Counted from the stretch's first letter, positions 17,655 to 31,338 are shown. The stretch: 64,000 nt of DNA from Malania oleifera (GCF_029873635.1 NC_080423.1:95327191-95391190), one strand, 5' to 3'. Numbers and translations are program-made. The notes: generated by a model from the sequence alone, not told the origin.

Positions 17655-20286
17655 AGCTTCGGCTATTGCCAAAAACCCTAACACAGTTGTAGATGGTACA
17701 ACCAGAGACTGTACCCTAGACTTACAACAAATAGGTCTTCCCACAATAGTAAACACATACCCTATTGTAGATCTCCTACCATTCAAGTCCTATGCATTAC
17801 CTGCATCCACAAATTTCACAACTGACGAATCACTTTGTTGCTTGCTGAAACACCCCACTGCACTAGCATAGGGGACATTTGACATATCTCGAACATCACC
17901 GTCCGTCCTTGGATACTAAGCGGTAAACAAATTAAAATGATTCACCAATGGTGTACCAGGGACTGGTTTAACCATGATAAACCTCTCAAATATCTTTTCC
18001 ACAAAACCACCCTTAGACAACCATAATCTCCCTGCAATCTTGTCAACAAGGCCACCCTAAGATAGCCCAATATCCCTGTAGCTCTTTTTTCTACCGTGCA
18101 AATCTCTAACCCAAGAATCTTATTGGCCATGCCCAAAACCTTCATGTCAAATTTCTTTCTTAAGAGAGTTTCCAACTAATTAACATCAGTCAAAGTCTTC
18201 CTAGCAACTAACATGCGATCAACATAAAATAACAAAAAAGTACCCACTTGCATCTTATCGCTCTCTTCCATTTTGGAAGCTCCACTAACTCCCACATCTG
18301 ATTATTTTGCAATAACTCCATCACCTCCACCATAACACTTATCCATCCATTTTTCCTTTTTTTTTCCCTTTGCTGCGTACCACATTTTGAAAAATAGTAG
18401 GAACCTTACTGGTAGTAATGAATGCATAAGACACCATATCATCAAATTCATACCTGAGTGGTGGCTTGATAGTGCATCTATACCCGCTGTGATCTTGCTG
18501 GTCTCCCGAACTATAACTTCCTGCATTATGAATAATGTCATCTTTGCGCTGAGTTTGCAACTCCACTTGCATCACAATCTTATTTTTGTTGCAATTTATA
18601 CTGTGATACTGTTGGTCTCATGAGATAAAACTATCCACATTATGAACAATGTCATCTTTGCCTTGAGTTTCCAAATCCACTTGCATCAAATGCTCATTGC
18701 TGTTGCAACTTTCTGGCACCTATTTCTTTTCGTCTACATGAGTACGATGTATCATGGCTTTCTCACCAAAAACCATGTCTCCACTGATCACCACCTTGTT
18801 TTCCATTGGATCACACAACTTGAATCCACCTTTCATATACCCCCTGAAATATGTACATATTTCACCAAACTTATATCTCACCTCACTAGAAACGTGCACG
18901 GCTAAACATTCAAACACTTTCAAACTAGAGTAGTCTACAACATTAGCTGTCCACAACTCTCCTGCAACTTTCCCATCTAGTGATATCCTTGGCGATTGGT
19001 TAATCGAGAAACACGACATACTAACTTTACTAAGAAGTTCCTTGCAAGCCCTGTATACAACTTGCCATGCCGCTCACAAAACTTCTTAAACACCTGCGTA
19101 CTCATTTCCAATGTTTGACATGAGGATCTCTCTCTTGGTCTGGTTTTCCACCTCAGCCACAAGTTAAACTTGACAAACACCTTTGACTTGTGCCACATGA
19201 AGCACACCAAAACCTTTCATGATAAACTCACAAAGTACATATGTCTAACCCATGATGCTACCCTCACCGGTCCCTAAACATTTGAATAAATGTAGTTAAA
19301 AATACCCTCCATCTTGTGTGTGGCTGTTTTACACAAAATAGTATTACCTGACTTAGAATTTGCAGCTTCAGCTCCACCTACAACTATGGTACCCAGCAGT
19401 GCATAGATATTTTTCGTTAATTTATGTCCTTTGATCACCATCCATACGCCTTTACACACCTTTATTATCCTACTTTTAGACTTGTAACTATACCTGTTCT
19501 AATCTAAAGTGACCAAAAAAATCACATTCTTTCGTAGATTCGGTATGTGTTTTACATCACATAATGTTCTCACAATACCATCATACATTTTGATTTTGAT
19601 ATTTCCTATTCCAACAATTTTGCATGTTACATCATTTTCCATTAGAATAGAACCATAATTTACTAACCTATAGGTGCTGAACCAATTTCTATTTGGTTTC
19701 ATGTGACGAGAACATCTCGAATATAGGATCCAAGAATCCATGATGCGTTCTGAACCCAATGAAATAGAAAACATATCACCATCACTACTCCCTAAGTCTT
19801 TTTCTTCCACTACATTCACAGATTTTGACAAACTCTCTTGATTTTCTGTATTCCCCATCTTCCACTCCAGACACTCCGATTTTATGTGCCCAATTTTTCC
19901 ACACTTAAAACACCTTATGTCCTTCTTCTTCCCAAGCTGCAATCGAGATTTATTACTACTCAATCCGCTTCAGAACTTGCTTCTCCCACGTTTCTAGTTA
20001 CCCTTCACCACAAGTCCTTCACCTTGTGAAATTTCATTGCTGGATTTCTTTCTTTGATGAAAACCCAATAGTGCACTTGTTACCTTTCCCAAATTCAGGG
20101 TTTCTTTGCTCCATGTTAGAGTAGTGACGAGATTTTCATACGTGTGGGACGTAGGTAGGGAATCCAATAGCATCAACGTCTTGTCTTCTTCCTTGAACTT
20201 CACATCAACCTACATTAGATCACTTACAATATAATTGAATGCATCGATGTGTTGGTTCAAATCTGAACACTCCGCCATCTTAAGCC
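17655..20286 (-). pseudogene. H1 gag (3' part), protease, integrase and reverse transcriptase remnants
   Basis: Reading leftward on the minus strand: late gag (20280-19995); a CCHC zinc knuckle CFKCGKIGHIKSEC (about 19907); a protease-like part where DSG has become YSR (about 19730); pre-integrase and integrase (19500-18720; C-terminal domain at 19019-18720 with VDYSSLKVFECLA and VVISGDMVFGEK); and the end of the reverse transcriptase (18175-17942, FDMKVLGMANKILGLEI). Much of the reverse transcriptase and RNase H is missing or unreadable. Frames change repeatedly, with many stops, so this is a relic. Confidence 0.82.
18492..18710. repeat. Internal tandem duplication, about 110 bp, in H1 pol
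   Basis: The block around ATGAATAATGTCATCTTTGC (18530) recurs around ATGAACAATGTCATCTTTGC (18640), with matching flanks such as CTCCACTTGCATCA and TCCACTTGCATCA. The copies differ at several bases, so the event is not recent. Confidence 0.75.
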
Positions 20287-20351
20287 TGTAGAGACCTGAA
20301 AAATAAAATAATAAAAGAAATTGGAAAAAGAGGTTTTTTTCTAGGAGAGGA

Positions 20352-20510
20352 GAAAATCGGTGACGGTTTTCTGGAGTGGATAGAAAACCATTGAAGGTTA
20401 TGGGGATTTACCGTGGAGCGGTAACAGGTAAACGATAAAAAAAATGAGCTGGTTAATAGAAAATCGGTGACGATTTTCTGAGAGCCAGAGAAAACTGTCA
20501 ATGGTTTTCT
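20352..20510. repeat. Dyad-symmetric motif array in LTR E
   Basis: Four imperfect palindromes of the form AGAAAAYCN(3-6)GRTTTTCT are seen near 20352, 20392, 20459 and 20490. They lie upstream of the CT tract and presumed transcription start. Confidence 0.65.
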
Positions 20511-20565
20511 TTGCAGTGGGAGAAATAAGAAGTCCCACGAGCTCATTTATTTCATAACAAAACAA

Positions 20566-20568
<3 letters not shown>

Positions 20569-20622
<54 letters not shown>

Positions 20623-20630
20623 CCTCCCTC
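20569..20630. repeat. CT microsatellite in LTR E
   Basis: More than twenty CT units followed by CCCTCCCTCCCTC. A shorter CT run occupies the equivalent leader position in A and D. Confidence 0.9.
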
Positions 20631-21487
20631 AAACCCTACAAACCCTTCTTCATTCTATCTTCGATTCCAACTCCGTTAAAGTCCGGATTGACGATCAAAA
20701 ACCACCACGAGGTTCCTGGGAAGGTTTTCTACAACTTAGGCGAAGCAGATTTTCAAGTTAGGGTTCCGGGGCACCACTCCAAAACAAAGGTAAGAATGTT
20801 AAATATTTGTTTTAATGGTTAAATTGAGGTGTTTGGTGCCTAGAGAATATTAAATGATAATATTTTGGGAGTTAAGTTGAATAATGTGGGGGTAAATGTG
20901 AATTTTAGGCTTTTGATCTACGAACGCTGATGAGCGTATAATTTAGGGCTTTAGTGGACCTCTCAGTAAGTCAGGTAAGGGGAATAAATTATAGCAGTCT
21001 ATTCTGAAAATTATTGGTTGAGAAAATATGAGAAATGGAAATATGGTATTTTACCTGAAACTTATTATGATATGAGTATCAGATGGAAATTTGTTTGGCA
21101 TATGATTTATACTGAAATGTATTTGAAATTGGGTAAACTAATTTATATTGAGAATGTGAGATTATGAAATATGGATTGAGATATAAGATTTGAAATGTGA
21201 AAAAATGATGAAAAGTGATATGTAGTGAAAGTACCTTATGAGAAATGATGAAACATGAAATATGAAATATGGAAATGTTTTATTGAGAAACGTGAATAAC
21301 ATGAAATGAGATATGTATATGTTAATATAAGGTGAAATGAGTATTGAATTGATGAAATATTATTGAAATGATGAAATGAGTTGAGAATGCTGAAAATGAA
21401 ATATTGCAATGTTAATGCTACAATAAGAATGATGAAATGTGAATACTGTTATACAAATATGAATATGTGAATATGAGAAAATGGAAT

Positions 21488-22382
21488 CGTAATAACCCGA
21501 GGAATTTTTCAGCATCCTATCGACGAACACATGGGATTCGTCAATGAGGATATAAGAGGAGTTCGTCAATAAGGATAGGTTTCGTCGACCAGAAAATACC
21601 GAGAGAGGTTTTTGGGGTAGTCTGAAATTCGTCGATGAGGGAGGAAGTTTGTGGACGAAATTCCTTAAGGACTCATTGACGAGATGACGTGTCTCGTCAA
21701 CGAATCTGGGGCTATAAATAGTGAAAACCTGAATTTTTCAGCAAAAAATTGGAGCAAACTTTTTTTTTCTCTCTCTCTAAAACGCACCCCTCCCCTTCTC
21801 TCTTCGATCCCAGCTCCGTTTCTTGTCGGATTGAAGATCTAAGGCCACCATGATGCTCCTAGCGAAGTTCTTTGCAAGTCTGCTGGAACTGATCATGAGA
21901 GAAATTGGTTTGAAATTCATCTCAAATTTAGGGTAAAGTGTTTTATTCAGAATTTTTTTTCCCTGCAGTTATAGGAAATGTTGTTTACAGGAAAATACTG
22001 ACGTTTTGTTATGAGGGATGTCGTTTTCAAGGTGTTGAGTGGAGAACCCTGCGGGTGTAGGGCCAGAGTTCAACGAAAGCTTTTCAGAAACTAGGTAAGG
22101 GAAATATGTTATATTAGGCAATTCTAGTAAGTTTTCAGCATGGATTATACGCTTTTACCAAATTATTATTTACAACAGAAATTATATATATGCATGTATA
22201 CTAGTTATTATACAGAATATTAGTTTTTAAAGTATGTGTGGCCTGAGTAGATATTATCTGATATGGAGTTTTTATACAGTTTTTCAGTATATCAAGTCAT
22301 GCAGATATAGTTAGATATTTACAGATTTTATACAGACAGAATACATGTACATATACAGTTTTATTCAAAAGATTACACAAAC

Positions 22383-22416
<34 letters not shown>

Positions 22417-22638
22417 GTACCCATATGTTTATTCAGATTAATATATACAGAGAATATAGAAAGCTATGTTTTCGTAAATGTCATAACACTCAGAGTATAC
22501 AAATAGATTATACAAATAGAGTATACAGACAGATGATACAGTTTTAGCATCAAGATGCTATAGATATTACAGTATTTACAGTACAGAGTTATAGTATTAT
22601 GGTTATTTTGGAAACATGATGAAAATAGTAAAAAAGTA

Positions 22639-22677
<39 letters not shown>

Positions 22678-23532
22678 TCAAATCCCTATGAAAAGATTAT
22701 AGACAGATATAGATACATATACAAAATATAAAGCACGACACCGTTGCTAATACAGATAGAGTGCAACCATATATCTCAGATAGTGTGTGGGTACCGTCAA
22801 CTGTGCTCGGAGTATATGCAGCTCCCCAGTTCGCTGGGTTGAGGGGGCCAGTTTGACGAGGTAGCAACCAGTCCCGCACCTGAGAGAGTATGCAGTTTGG
22901 CCAAACTGAGGTAGTGTAGAGTATAGTGACTTTCCTGAAGGACTAACCAGGTTAAGTCCCGCCTATAGGTTGCACAACCCTGTCATGAGGGGTCAAATCA
23001 TGACATACAGAGTTCTAGGGATAAAAGCACAGTTATGTATATGTATACAGTTTTACAATATTTAATGAATATAGTATGATATTAGCAATATGAAAAGTAG
23101 AAAAATTCAAATGATACAGTTATGTTTTAAACTGCGAAAAACTTAAGATATGCTTTACAGATTTATCATTTTATTACAGCTCAGATGTTATTTAAAGTTT
23201 ATATGTAACTTAGTCGCTACACACTAGTAATAGCATATTTCCACTTGCTAAGCGTTGACTCACCCTATTATTCTAACATTTTTCAGGTGAGCCAGTTAGG
23301 CAAGTAGATCAGGCTCGCGGATAGAGATTTCTAGATTACATTGGTAGTAGGGTGAGTTTGTGACAGAGTCTTGTTTTTATGGGGTAGATGATACTGGAGG
23401 AAATGTTTTATGGCTATAGTCTATATGTACTAAATTCTGGTATTGTATGGTGTATATGGATTTATGACTTATGTTTCCGCTGCATAGGTATGATTATATA
23501 TATATAAATGATATAATTTTGAGGTCGTTACA
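21488..23532 (+). repeat. 5' LTR of D
   Basis: 2,045 bp, CGTAATAACCC to GGTCGTTACA. A TCGTCGACGA-type array spans about 21515-21705, a TATAAATAG box is at 21713, a TC-rich leader follows, then AT microsatellites (22389-22417, 22637-22673), a block with GGTTGCACAACCCTGTCATG (22967), and AACATTTTTCAGGTGAGCC (23275). It differs from the 3' LTR mostly by transitions, many inside the palindrome sites. Confidence 0.92.
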
Positions 23533-23533
23533 G

Positions 23534-23549
23534 TTTGGTATCAGAGGCT
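23534..23549 (+). promoter_or_regulatory. Primer-binding site of D
   Basis: TTTGGTATCAGAGGCT lies one base after the 5' LTR. TGGTATCAGAGC is the standard plant site complementary to the 3' end of initiator tRNA-Met. Confidence 0.85.
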
Positions 23550-23862
23550 AGGTTGCTAGGTTCTGTAGACTCTATGAGTGCAGCGAGAAACAATACCAGA
23601 ATATAGGAAAAATGATTTGAGGCTTTGTTCTGTGATTTGGATACAAGGTTTTTGTGGTGGTTTCTGTGTTTTTCCTGGGGTGACGATTTCAGGAAAGTCA
23701 TAGTAAATTATCAACGAGTCATGTGTTTGGGTTACAGGATTGGATTTTGGGATTAGGACCAGGAGGGATGGTTAATAGAGGATTTAAAGTTTTAGTTAAA
23801 TGGAATAAGCTGGGTCTGTATAGGAAATAGAATTCTGAAACGGTGTTCTATATATTTGCAGG

Positions 23863-24945
23863 ATGGGCTCAGGAGGCACTAGCGCTCACGCCAGTGGTGA
23901 TAATGGAGCGGGTCCTTTTGGTGTAAGAGGTGGAGATTCAGATGCTGTGCTTTGTGGTGTGGCTCAGCAAGTTATGGCTGAGATAGCACGGAGCTCTAGA
24001 GAGCAGGGAGGTGCATCTCCAACTCAGGAATGTACCATACAGAAATTTATAAAGATGAATCCGCCGACATTTTCTGGAGCAGCTGACCTTGTAGTGGCGG
24101 AGAACTGGATGCAGGAGGTAGAGAAGATTCTAACAGTACTTCAATGCACCAATGAGTAGAGAGTTCTGTATGCTATGTATAGACTGACAGGGGAGGCTGA
24201 GAGATGGTGGACGACCACTAAGTTATTGGAGGAGCAGAGGATGATTCCAGTGGCAATGACCTGGGCTTGATTCAAGGATGTGTTTTTTGATAAATATTAT
24301 CCTGCCTCAATCAAAAAGGCTCAAGTACAGGAGTTTCTGAGTCTATCCTAGGGCTGATGACTGTCCAGTAGTATGCTGCGAGATTTATTGAGTTATCACC
24401 TTTCTACCCCTATATTGTTCTATATGAAGTGAAGAAGGTGAGAATGTTCGAGAGAAACCTGAGGCGAGATATTTATAGGCAGGTGGCAATACTGAGGATC
24501 CAAGATTTCTTAGAGTTGGTTGTTAGGGCTATTATAGCAGAGGAAAGTTTGTTGAGGGAAACTGAGATGCAAAGTTAGAAGAAGAGGACCGCACCCTCGC
24601 GTTTTCGGGCGGGTCCTAGTCGAGGCCCTTGGAGAGGAGGTAGATTTAGCAGAGGCTAGAGGCAGATGGTAGAGCACTGGGGGATTTTAGGACAGACAGC
24701 TTCCTGTCATTTGTCCTAGAAGCGGACGGAGGCACCCTGGTGAGTGCCAACTGGGAGAAAATGTTTACTATCGTTGTGGGAGGCCTGGTCATATGGCTCG
24801 AATATGTTAGATGCTGTAAAATTATGCACCGGCTTCCAGATCGTTTTGAGGTGGATATCAAGCGCCTCGTGGAGGTTAGTAGAGGAATACTGCGTCGGTG
24901 AGGTTCTATGCGTTGACGCTGGGTGACGCTGAGACGACTGGATAG
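23863..24945 (+). pseudogene. D gag
   Basis: From ATG 23863 the frame reads a retrotransposon gag: a Gly-rich N-terminus, then PPTFSGAADLVVAENWMQEV, the usual start of the Tekay gag core. In-frame stops interrupt it at 24157 (TAG), 24268 (TGA in MTWA-FKD) and later. The zinc knuckle near 24765-24810 reads YRCGRPGHMARIC with its first Cys replaced by Tyr, so even a read-through product would lack a normal CCHC box. Confidence 0.85.
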
Positions 24946-25380
24946 ATGGTCATAGGTATTATTGCTTTATCATATAAATTTATTGTTTTATTTGATACAG
25001 ATGCCACCCACTCCTTTGTGTCGGCAGGGTATGTCAGAATAATTGGGGTAGAAACACAGTTATTAGATGTAGAATTGTTTGTGGGTACGCCGATGGGATT
25101 TATGGTAAGATGCAGAATGGTGCTTCGGAACTTTCCAGTAAGTATTCAGGAGAGAGCATTACTAGCTGATCTCATGGTTCTAGATATACAGGGATTTGAT
25201 ATGATATTAGGCATGGACTGGCTAGCTACTCATCACACCAGTATAGATTGCCATCAGAAGGTGGTGATTTTCAGACCCCTAGGCGAGCAAGAATTTAGAT
25301 TTGTGGGTTCACGAGTGCGTGCCTCGCCACAACTGGTGTCGGCTATTCAGGTGAAGAGACTACTACGGGATGGTTGCTAG
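24946..25380 (+). pseudogene. D aspartic protease
   Basis: The 144-codon open stretch matches a gypsy retropepsin: LFDTDATHSFVS replaces the usual D-S/T-G-A-T-H-S-F motif, with the catalytic-loop Gly changed to Asp (a G-to-A change). Later parts include MVLDIQGFDMILGMDWLATH, typical of this protease. The loop change should inactivate it. Confidence 0.85.
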
Positions 25381-25404
25381 GGGTATGTCGCATAAATAAA
25401 AGAA

Positions 25405-26790
25405 TTGCCAAACGAAGAATTGAGACAAGTTGACATACCAGTAGTCAGAGAACTTCCAGATGTTTTTCCAAAAAAATTGCCTGGCTTATCACCAGACCAT
25501 GAGATTGAGTTTATTGTAGATCTGTTGCTGGGATCTGCACCAGTATCTAAAGCGCTGTACCGTATGGCTCTAGACGAGTTGAAAGAATTGAAAAATCAGC
25601 TATAGGAATTGTTGGACAAGGGTTTTATTAGGCCCAGCGTGTCGCCCTGAGGAGCACTAATTCTATTCGTGAAAAAGAAAGATGGAACCATAAGATTGTG
25701 CATTGATTATAGGGTGATAAATAAACTGACAATAAAAAATAAATATCCTCTCCCTAGGATCGACGATTTATTTGATCAACTCTAGGGGACTCGGGTTTAT
25801 TCTAAAATTTACCTGCGGTCGGGTTACCATCAGGTGAAAGTTAGAGTAGAGGATATTTTGAAAACTGCATTCCGTACCAGATATGAGCATTACGAGTTCT
25901 TAGTGATGCCGTTTGGCTTGACTAACGCACCTGCAGTATTTATGGACTTAATGAATAAGGTGTTCCATCAATACTTAAATCAGTTTGTGGTTGTGTTCAT
26001 TAATGATATACTGGTCTATTCGAGAAGTTTTGAGGAGCATGAGCATCATTTGAAACTGGTGTTATAGGTATTAAGGGAAAGAAAATTTTATGCAAAATTC
26101 AAGAAGTGTGAGTTTTGGTTAAGGCAAGTTACCTTTCTCGGCCATGTGATCTCTGAAGCGGGAGCATCAGTTGATCCGAGTAAAATAGAAGAAGTACTGA
26201 ATTGGGAAAGGCCGATAAATGTTTAAGAAGTCAGGAGTTTTCTGGGACTGGCAGGCTATTACCGACGCTTCGTGGATGGCTTCTCTGGGCTGTCTAGTTC
26301 ATTAACACGACTTACGAGGAAAATGTGAAGTTTGATTGGACTGACGACTATGAGCAGAGTTTTCAGGAGTTAAAGCGGTGGTTAGTTTCAACTCCAGTAC
26401 TGGCTATTCCTTTAGGGGAAGATGAATTTGTGATATACAATGATGCGTCCCTGAAGGGACTTAGGTGCGTATTAATGCAGCACGACAGGGTTATTGCATA
26501 TGCATCTAGACAGCTTAAAGAATATGAGAAGAATTATCCTGTCCATGATTAAGAGCTTGCTGCGGTGGTATATGCTTTCAAGATCTGGAGGCATTACCTA
26601 TATGGTGGAAAGTGCGAGCTTTTCACGGATCACAAGAGCCTGAAGTATTTCTTTACTTAGAAGGAACTAAATATGAGACAAAGAAGGTGGCTAGAACTTA
26701 TTAAATACTATGACTGCACCATTAGTTACCACCCAAGGAAAGCAAATGTGGTAGCAGATGCTCTGAGCAGGAAATTAGGGGGACCCGTAC
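25405..26790 (+). pseudogene. D reverse transcriptase and RNase H
   Basis: Motifs in order: FPKKLPGLSPDHEIEF; a linker with stops where CAG or TGG is expected; [21 protein letters not shown] (about 25690); [34 protein letters not shown] (the active-site pair is ND rather than DD); [11 protein letters not shown]; then RNase H with [26 protein letters not shown] and [10 protein letters not shown]. Stops occur at about 25603, 25650, 25784, 26066, 26224, 26550 and 26658, and a one-base deletion near 26322 shifts the frame. Confidence 0.88.
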
Positions 26791-28337
26791 TGGCAGTCAT
26801 GGAGATATCGCATTCAATTTTGGTGGATTTGGAGCGGCTCAGCATAGAATTGATAGAGGAAAGTCCTCAGATAGTCATTGGCACTTTAGTGGTTCAACCT
26901 ACGCTATACGAAAGGATTAAAGTAGCTCAGGGTGATGATGCAAAGTTGGCAGAGGTAATGGCTAGGGTGCAAAATGGTCAGGGTGAGGAATTCAGCATAT
27001 AAGATGACGGGGCCCTACGGTTCCATAATAGGCTTTATGTTCATGAGGATACCGAGATCAAAAAAACTATACTGGAGGAGGCTCACAGATCTCTATACAC
27101 CGTACATCTAGGTAGCACTAAAATGTACAGGGATTTGCGAGAGTACTTTTAGTGGAGTGGAATGAAAAGAGAGATAGTCAAATTTGTACAACAATGCTTG
27201 ACGTGCCAACAGGTTAAAGATGAGAACAAGAGACCAGCAAGGCAGTTGCAGCTATTGTTTATTCTAGAATAGAAATGGGATCATGTTTCAATGGATTTCG
27301 TTACAGGTTTACCACCGGCGCGACAGAGACTGAATGCGATTTGGGTGGTTGTTGATCATTTGACGAAGATCGATCATTTCATTCATATTAAAGTCGGTTA
27401 TTCCATGGACATGTTGGCGGAGATTTATATTCAGGAGATAGTTCTCATCCATGGTGTGCTAATATCCATAGTCTCGGACCGAGATCCTCGGTTTACTTCA
27501 CGATTTTGGAAAAGTTTTCAAAAGACTATGGTACACAGTTAGCATTTAGCACTGCTTTCCATCCCCAGACAGAGGGCTAGACCGAGAGAACAATTCAGAA
27601 TTTAGAAGATATGCTTCGTGCTTGCGTGCTTGATTTCGGGGGTAGTTGGACCCAATTTATGTCGTTAGAAGAATTTGCTTGTAATAACAACTACCAGGCT
27701 AGTATCGGTATGGCTCCATATGAGGCATTGTATGGTAGAAGATGTTGTTCTCCTCCTTTTTGGGATGACGTTGGTGAGAGGCGAGTGTTGGGTCCAGAGA
27801 TTGTTCAATAGACATATGATAAGATCCGACTAATTAAAGAAAGAATTAGTATCGTGCAGAGTCGATAGAAAAGCTACGCAGACACTTGCCGCCGAGAACT
27901 AGAGTTTGATGTGGGAGATCGAGTATTTTTGAATATAGCTCCTTTGAAAGGAGTTATGAGGTTTGGGAAGAAGGGCAAGTTGAGCCCTAGGTATATTAGT
28001 CTTTTTGAGATACTGGAAAAAGTAGGGCTAGTTACTTATAGGCTAGCTCTGCCGCCAATTTTATCTAGAATACACGACGTATTTCATGTTGCTATGTTGA
28101 GGAAATATGTCCCAGACCCGTCCCACATTATCAGCTATGTAGAGACAGAGCTTAAAGATTCGTTGGTTTACGAAGAAGTACCAGTTTAGATATTGGATAG
28201 AAAGACACAAGTACTGTGCACAAAAAAAAATTCAGTTAGTGAAAGTTTTGTGGAAAAATCACGCTATAGAGGAAGCTTCTTGGGAACTCGAGGAACAGAT
28301 CAGGCATAGATACCCGCAATTGTTCCAAAAGGGTTAG
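26791..28337 (+). pseudogene. D integrase and C-terminal chromodomain-like tail
   Basis: The zinc-binding part ends CLTCQQVK (about 27197). The core shows [12 protein letters not shown] and [18 protein letters not shown], then a frameshift near 27535 and a TAG at 27578 in the HPQTEG-TER segment holding the third acidic residue. GPY/F-type sequence follows (27911-28189), ending VSYVETELKDSLVYEE-like. A frameshift in an A run near 28225 separates the tail, which reads LVKVLWKNHAIEEASWE in another frame, the shortened chromodomain of Tekay elements. Confidence 0.85.
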
Positions 28338-28579
28338 CAGTAAACAGGTAAAGTATAAGTAGTTAGGTAAAGTTTCTTTTGCAGGTATATGTACTGAATT
28401 AGTTAGTAGGTAGCTTTTAGTTTTATATGTGTAATCTCCTAGAACTTAAATTGTAACCACGGTATTCCTCTACTATAAGTGAGGGTAAGTAATAAAATAA
28501 GTAGACCCTTTACCTTTACGAGATGGTAGAGTATATAATGGTGTTCAATCTAGATAGTAAATGTCGAGGACGAAATTTT

Positions 28580-28594
28580 ATAAGGAGGGGAGAA
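28580..28594 (+). promoter_or_regulatory. Polypurine tract of D
   Basis: ATAAGGAGGGGAGAA abuts TGTAATAACCC at the start of the 3' LTR, the expected position for plus-strand priming. Confidence 0.85.
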
Positions 28595-29499
28595 TGTAAT
28601 AACCCGAGGAATTTTTCAGCATCTTGTTGATGAACATAGGGGATTCGATGACGAGGATATAAGAGGAGCTCGTCGACAAGGACAAGTTTTGTCGATGAGA
28701 AAATACCGAGAAAGGTTTTTGGGGCAGTCTGAAATTCGTTAACGAGGGAGGAAGTTTGTCGACGAAATTCCTTAAGGACTCGTTGATGAGATGACGTGTC
28801 TCGTCGATGAATCTGGGGTTATAAATAGTGAAAACCTAGATTTTTCAGCATAAAATTGACGCAAACTTTCTCTCTCTCTCTCTCTCTCTTTTTAAAATGC
28901 GCCCCTCCCCTTCTCTCTTCAATCCCAGCTCCGTTTCTCGTCAGATTGAAGATCTGAGACCACCATGACGCTCCTGGCGAAGTTCTCTGCAAGTCTGTCA
29001 GAACTGATCATGGGAGAAATTGGTTTGAAATTCATCCCAAATTCAGGGTAAAGTGTTTTATTCAGAATCTTTTTTTCCTGCAGTTATAGGAAATGTTGTT
29101 TGCAGGAAAATACTGACATTTTGTTCTGGGGGATGTCGTTTTTAGGGTGTTGAGTGGAGAACCCTACGGGTGTAGGGCCAGAGTTCAGTGAGAGCTTTTC
29201 AGAAACTAGGTAAGGAAAATATGCTATGCTAGGCAATTCTAGTAAGTTTTCAGCATGAATTATACGCTTTTACCAGATTATTATTTACAGCAAAAATTAT
29301 ATATATATGCATGTATACCAGTTATTATACAGAATATGAGTTTTTAAAGTATGTGTGGCCTGAGTAGATATTATTTGATATGGAGTTTTTATACAGTTTT
29401 TTAGTATATCAAGTTATACAGATATAGTTAGATATTTACAGATTTTATACAGACAGAATACGTGTACATATACAGTTTTATTCAAATGATTACACAAAC

Positions 29500-29551
<52 letters not shown>

Positions 29552-30646
29552 GTACACAAATGTTTATTCAGATCAGTATGTATAGAGTATATAGAAAGCT
29601 ATGTTTTCCTAAATGCCATAACACTCAGAGTATACAAATAGATTATATAGACAGAGTATACAGACAAATGATACAGTTTTAGCATCAAGATGCTATAGAT
29701 ATTACAGTATTTACAGTACAGAGTTATAGTGTTATGGTTATTTTGGAAACATGATGAAAATAGTAAAAGAGTATATATGTATATATCTAGTATCAAATCC
29801 CAATGAAAATATTATAAAAAGATACAGATACAGATACAAAATATAGAGCATGACACCGTTGCTAATACAGATAGAGTGCAACCACATATCTCAGATAGTG
29901 TGTGGGTACCGTCAACTGTGCTCAGAGAGTATGCAGCTCCCCAGTTCGTTGGGTTGAGGGAGCCAGTTCGATGAGATAGCAGCCAGTCCCGCACCTAGGA
30001 GAGTATGCAGTTTGGCCGGACTGAGGTAGTGTAGAGTATAGTGACTTTCCTGGAGGGCCGACCAGGTTAAGTCCTGCCTACGGGCCGCACAGCCCTGTCA
30101 TGAGGGGTCAAATCATGACATACAGAATTCCAGGGATAAAAGCACAATTATGTATATGTATACAGTTTTACAGTATTTAATGAATATACTATGCTATTAT
30201 TAGTATGAAAAGTAGAAAAACTCAGATGATACAATTATGTTTTAACTGCGAAAAATGTAAGATATGCTTTACAGATTTATCATTTTATTATAGCTCAGAT
30301 GTTATTTAAAGTTGATATGTAACTTAGGCGCCACACACTAGTAATAGCATATTTCCACTTGCTGAGCATCGACTCGCCCTATTATTCTAACATTTTTTAG
30401 GTGAACCAGTTAGGCGAGCAGATCAAGCTCGCGAATAGAGATTTCTAGATTACCTTGGTAGTAGGGTGAGTTTGTGACAGAGTCTTGTATTTATGGGGTA
30501 GATGATATTGGAGGAAATGTTTTATGGCTATAGTCTATATGTACTTAATTCTGGTATTATATAGTGTATATGGATGTATGACTTATGTTTCCGCTGCATA
30601 GGTATGATTATATATATATAAATGATATAATTTTGAAGTCGTTACA
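28595..30646 (+). repeat. 3' LTR of D
   Basis: 2,052 bp, TGTAATAACCC to AAGTCGTTACA. It has the same order of parts as the 5' LTR: palindrome array about 28625-28812, TATAAATAG at 28821, CT leader, AT microsatellite (29501-29548), and CATTTTTTAGGTGAACC (30390). The TCAG of the 5' copy is TTAG here. Confidence 0.92.
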
Positions 30647-31287
30647 AGAATATTGTAATGTGAATACTGCAATATGGATATTGAAATGTGAATATATGAA
30701 TGTGGATATTGCAATGTGAATACTGTAATATGAATGTGAAATGAGAATACTAGAAATGTGAAAAATTGCATTGTGAAATACTACAATTGTGAAATTCTTA
30801 AATGTGTATATTGAAATATGAATATGGAAATTTGATTGATGAAATGCCAATACTGCGTAATGATCGCTGGTATGTGGTAATGATAACCATGATGGATGGT
30901 TATGGAAACCCTAATAATGGGTTGTGATATTGAGCACAGTACCGTTGCTGGTGGTAATAGTGCAACCACAAAGACTCTTGGAGCATGTGACATGGCAGTC
31001 GAGTGAGCTAATTAGTAGAGTTGTTGTGCCCCCTGAGTCCGGATCAGTGCTATAGGCTAGCCAGTCATACTACAGACGCGAGATATATGGTATGATTATT
31101 TTGATCTAACCGGGTCGGCCAATCGCGGTTAGGTCTAGCCTTTGGGCTGCACAACCTGACCATGGGGGAAAGCATGACATGGAATATGGAGTGAGACCTC
31201 GACCATGGGGTGAAGCATGGCGTGAAAAATATCCTTAGGGCAGTCATGAGTTACAGACGTGGATGTAACTGAGGACACTCATGAGCT

Positions 31288-31338
31288 AGATGTGAAATGG
31301 AAATGGAAATGGAAATGGAAATGGAAATGAAAATGGAA
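31288..31338. repeat. GGAAAT hexanucleotide repeat in LTR E
   Basis: Six or more tandem ATGGAA units followed by degenerate copies. It lies in the low-complexity part of E. Confidence 0.8.

Larger units (their letters stand above)
21488..30646 (+). mobile_element. D: complete Tekay-like (chromovirus) Ty3/gypsy retrotransposon, 9.16 kb, coding-defective
   Basis: 5' LTR 21488-23532 and 3' LTR 28595-30646 enclose gag, protease, RT-RNase H, integrase and a chromodomain-like tail in gypsy order. Flanks are GGAAT (21483-21487) and AGAAT (30647-30651). The first LTR base has changed T to C. A primer site TTTGGTATCAGAGGC follows the 5' LTR directly. A purine tract AAGGAGGGGAGAA precedes the 3' LTR. 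Most in-frame stops look like CAG, CAA, CGA or TGG codons altered by one transition. It is inserted in LTR E. Confidence 0.93.
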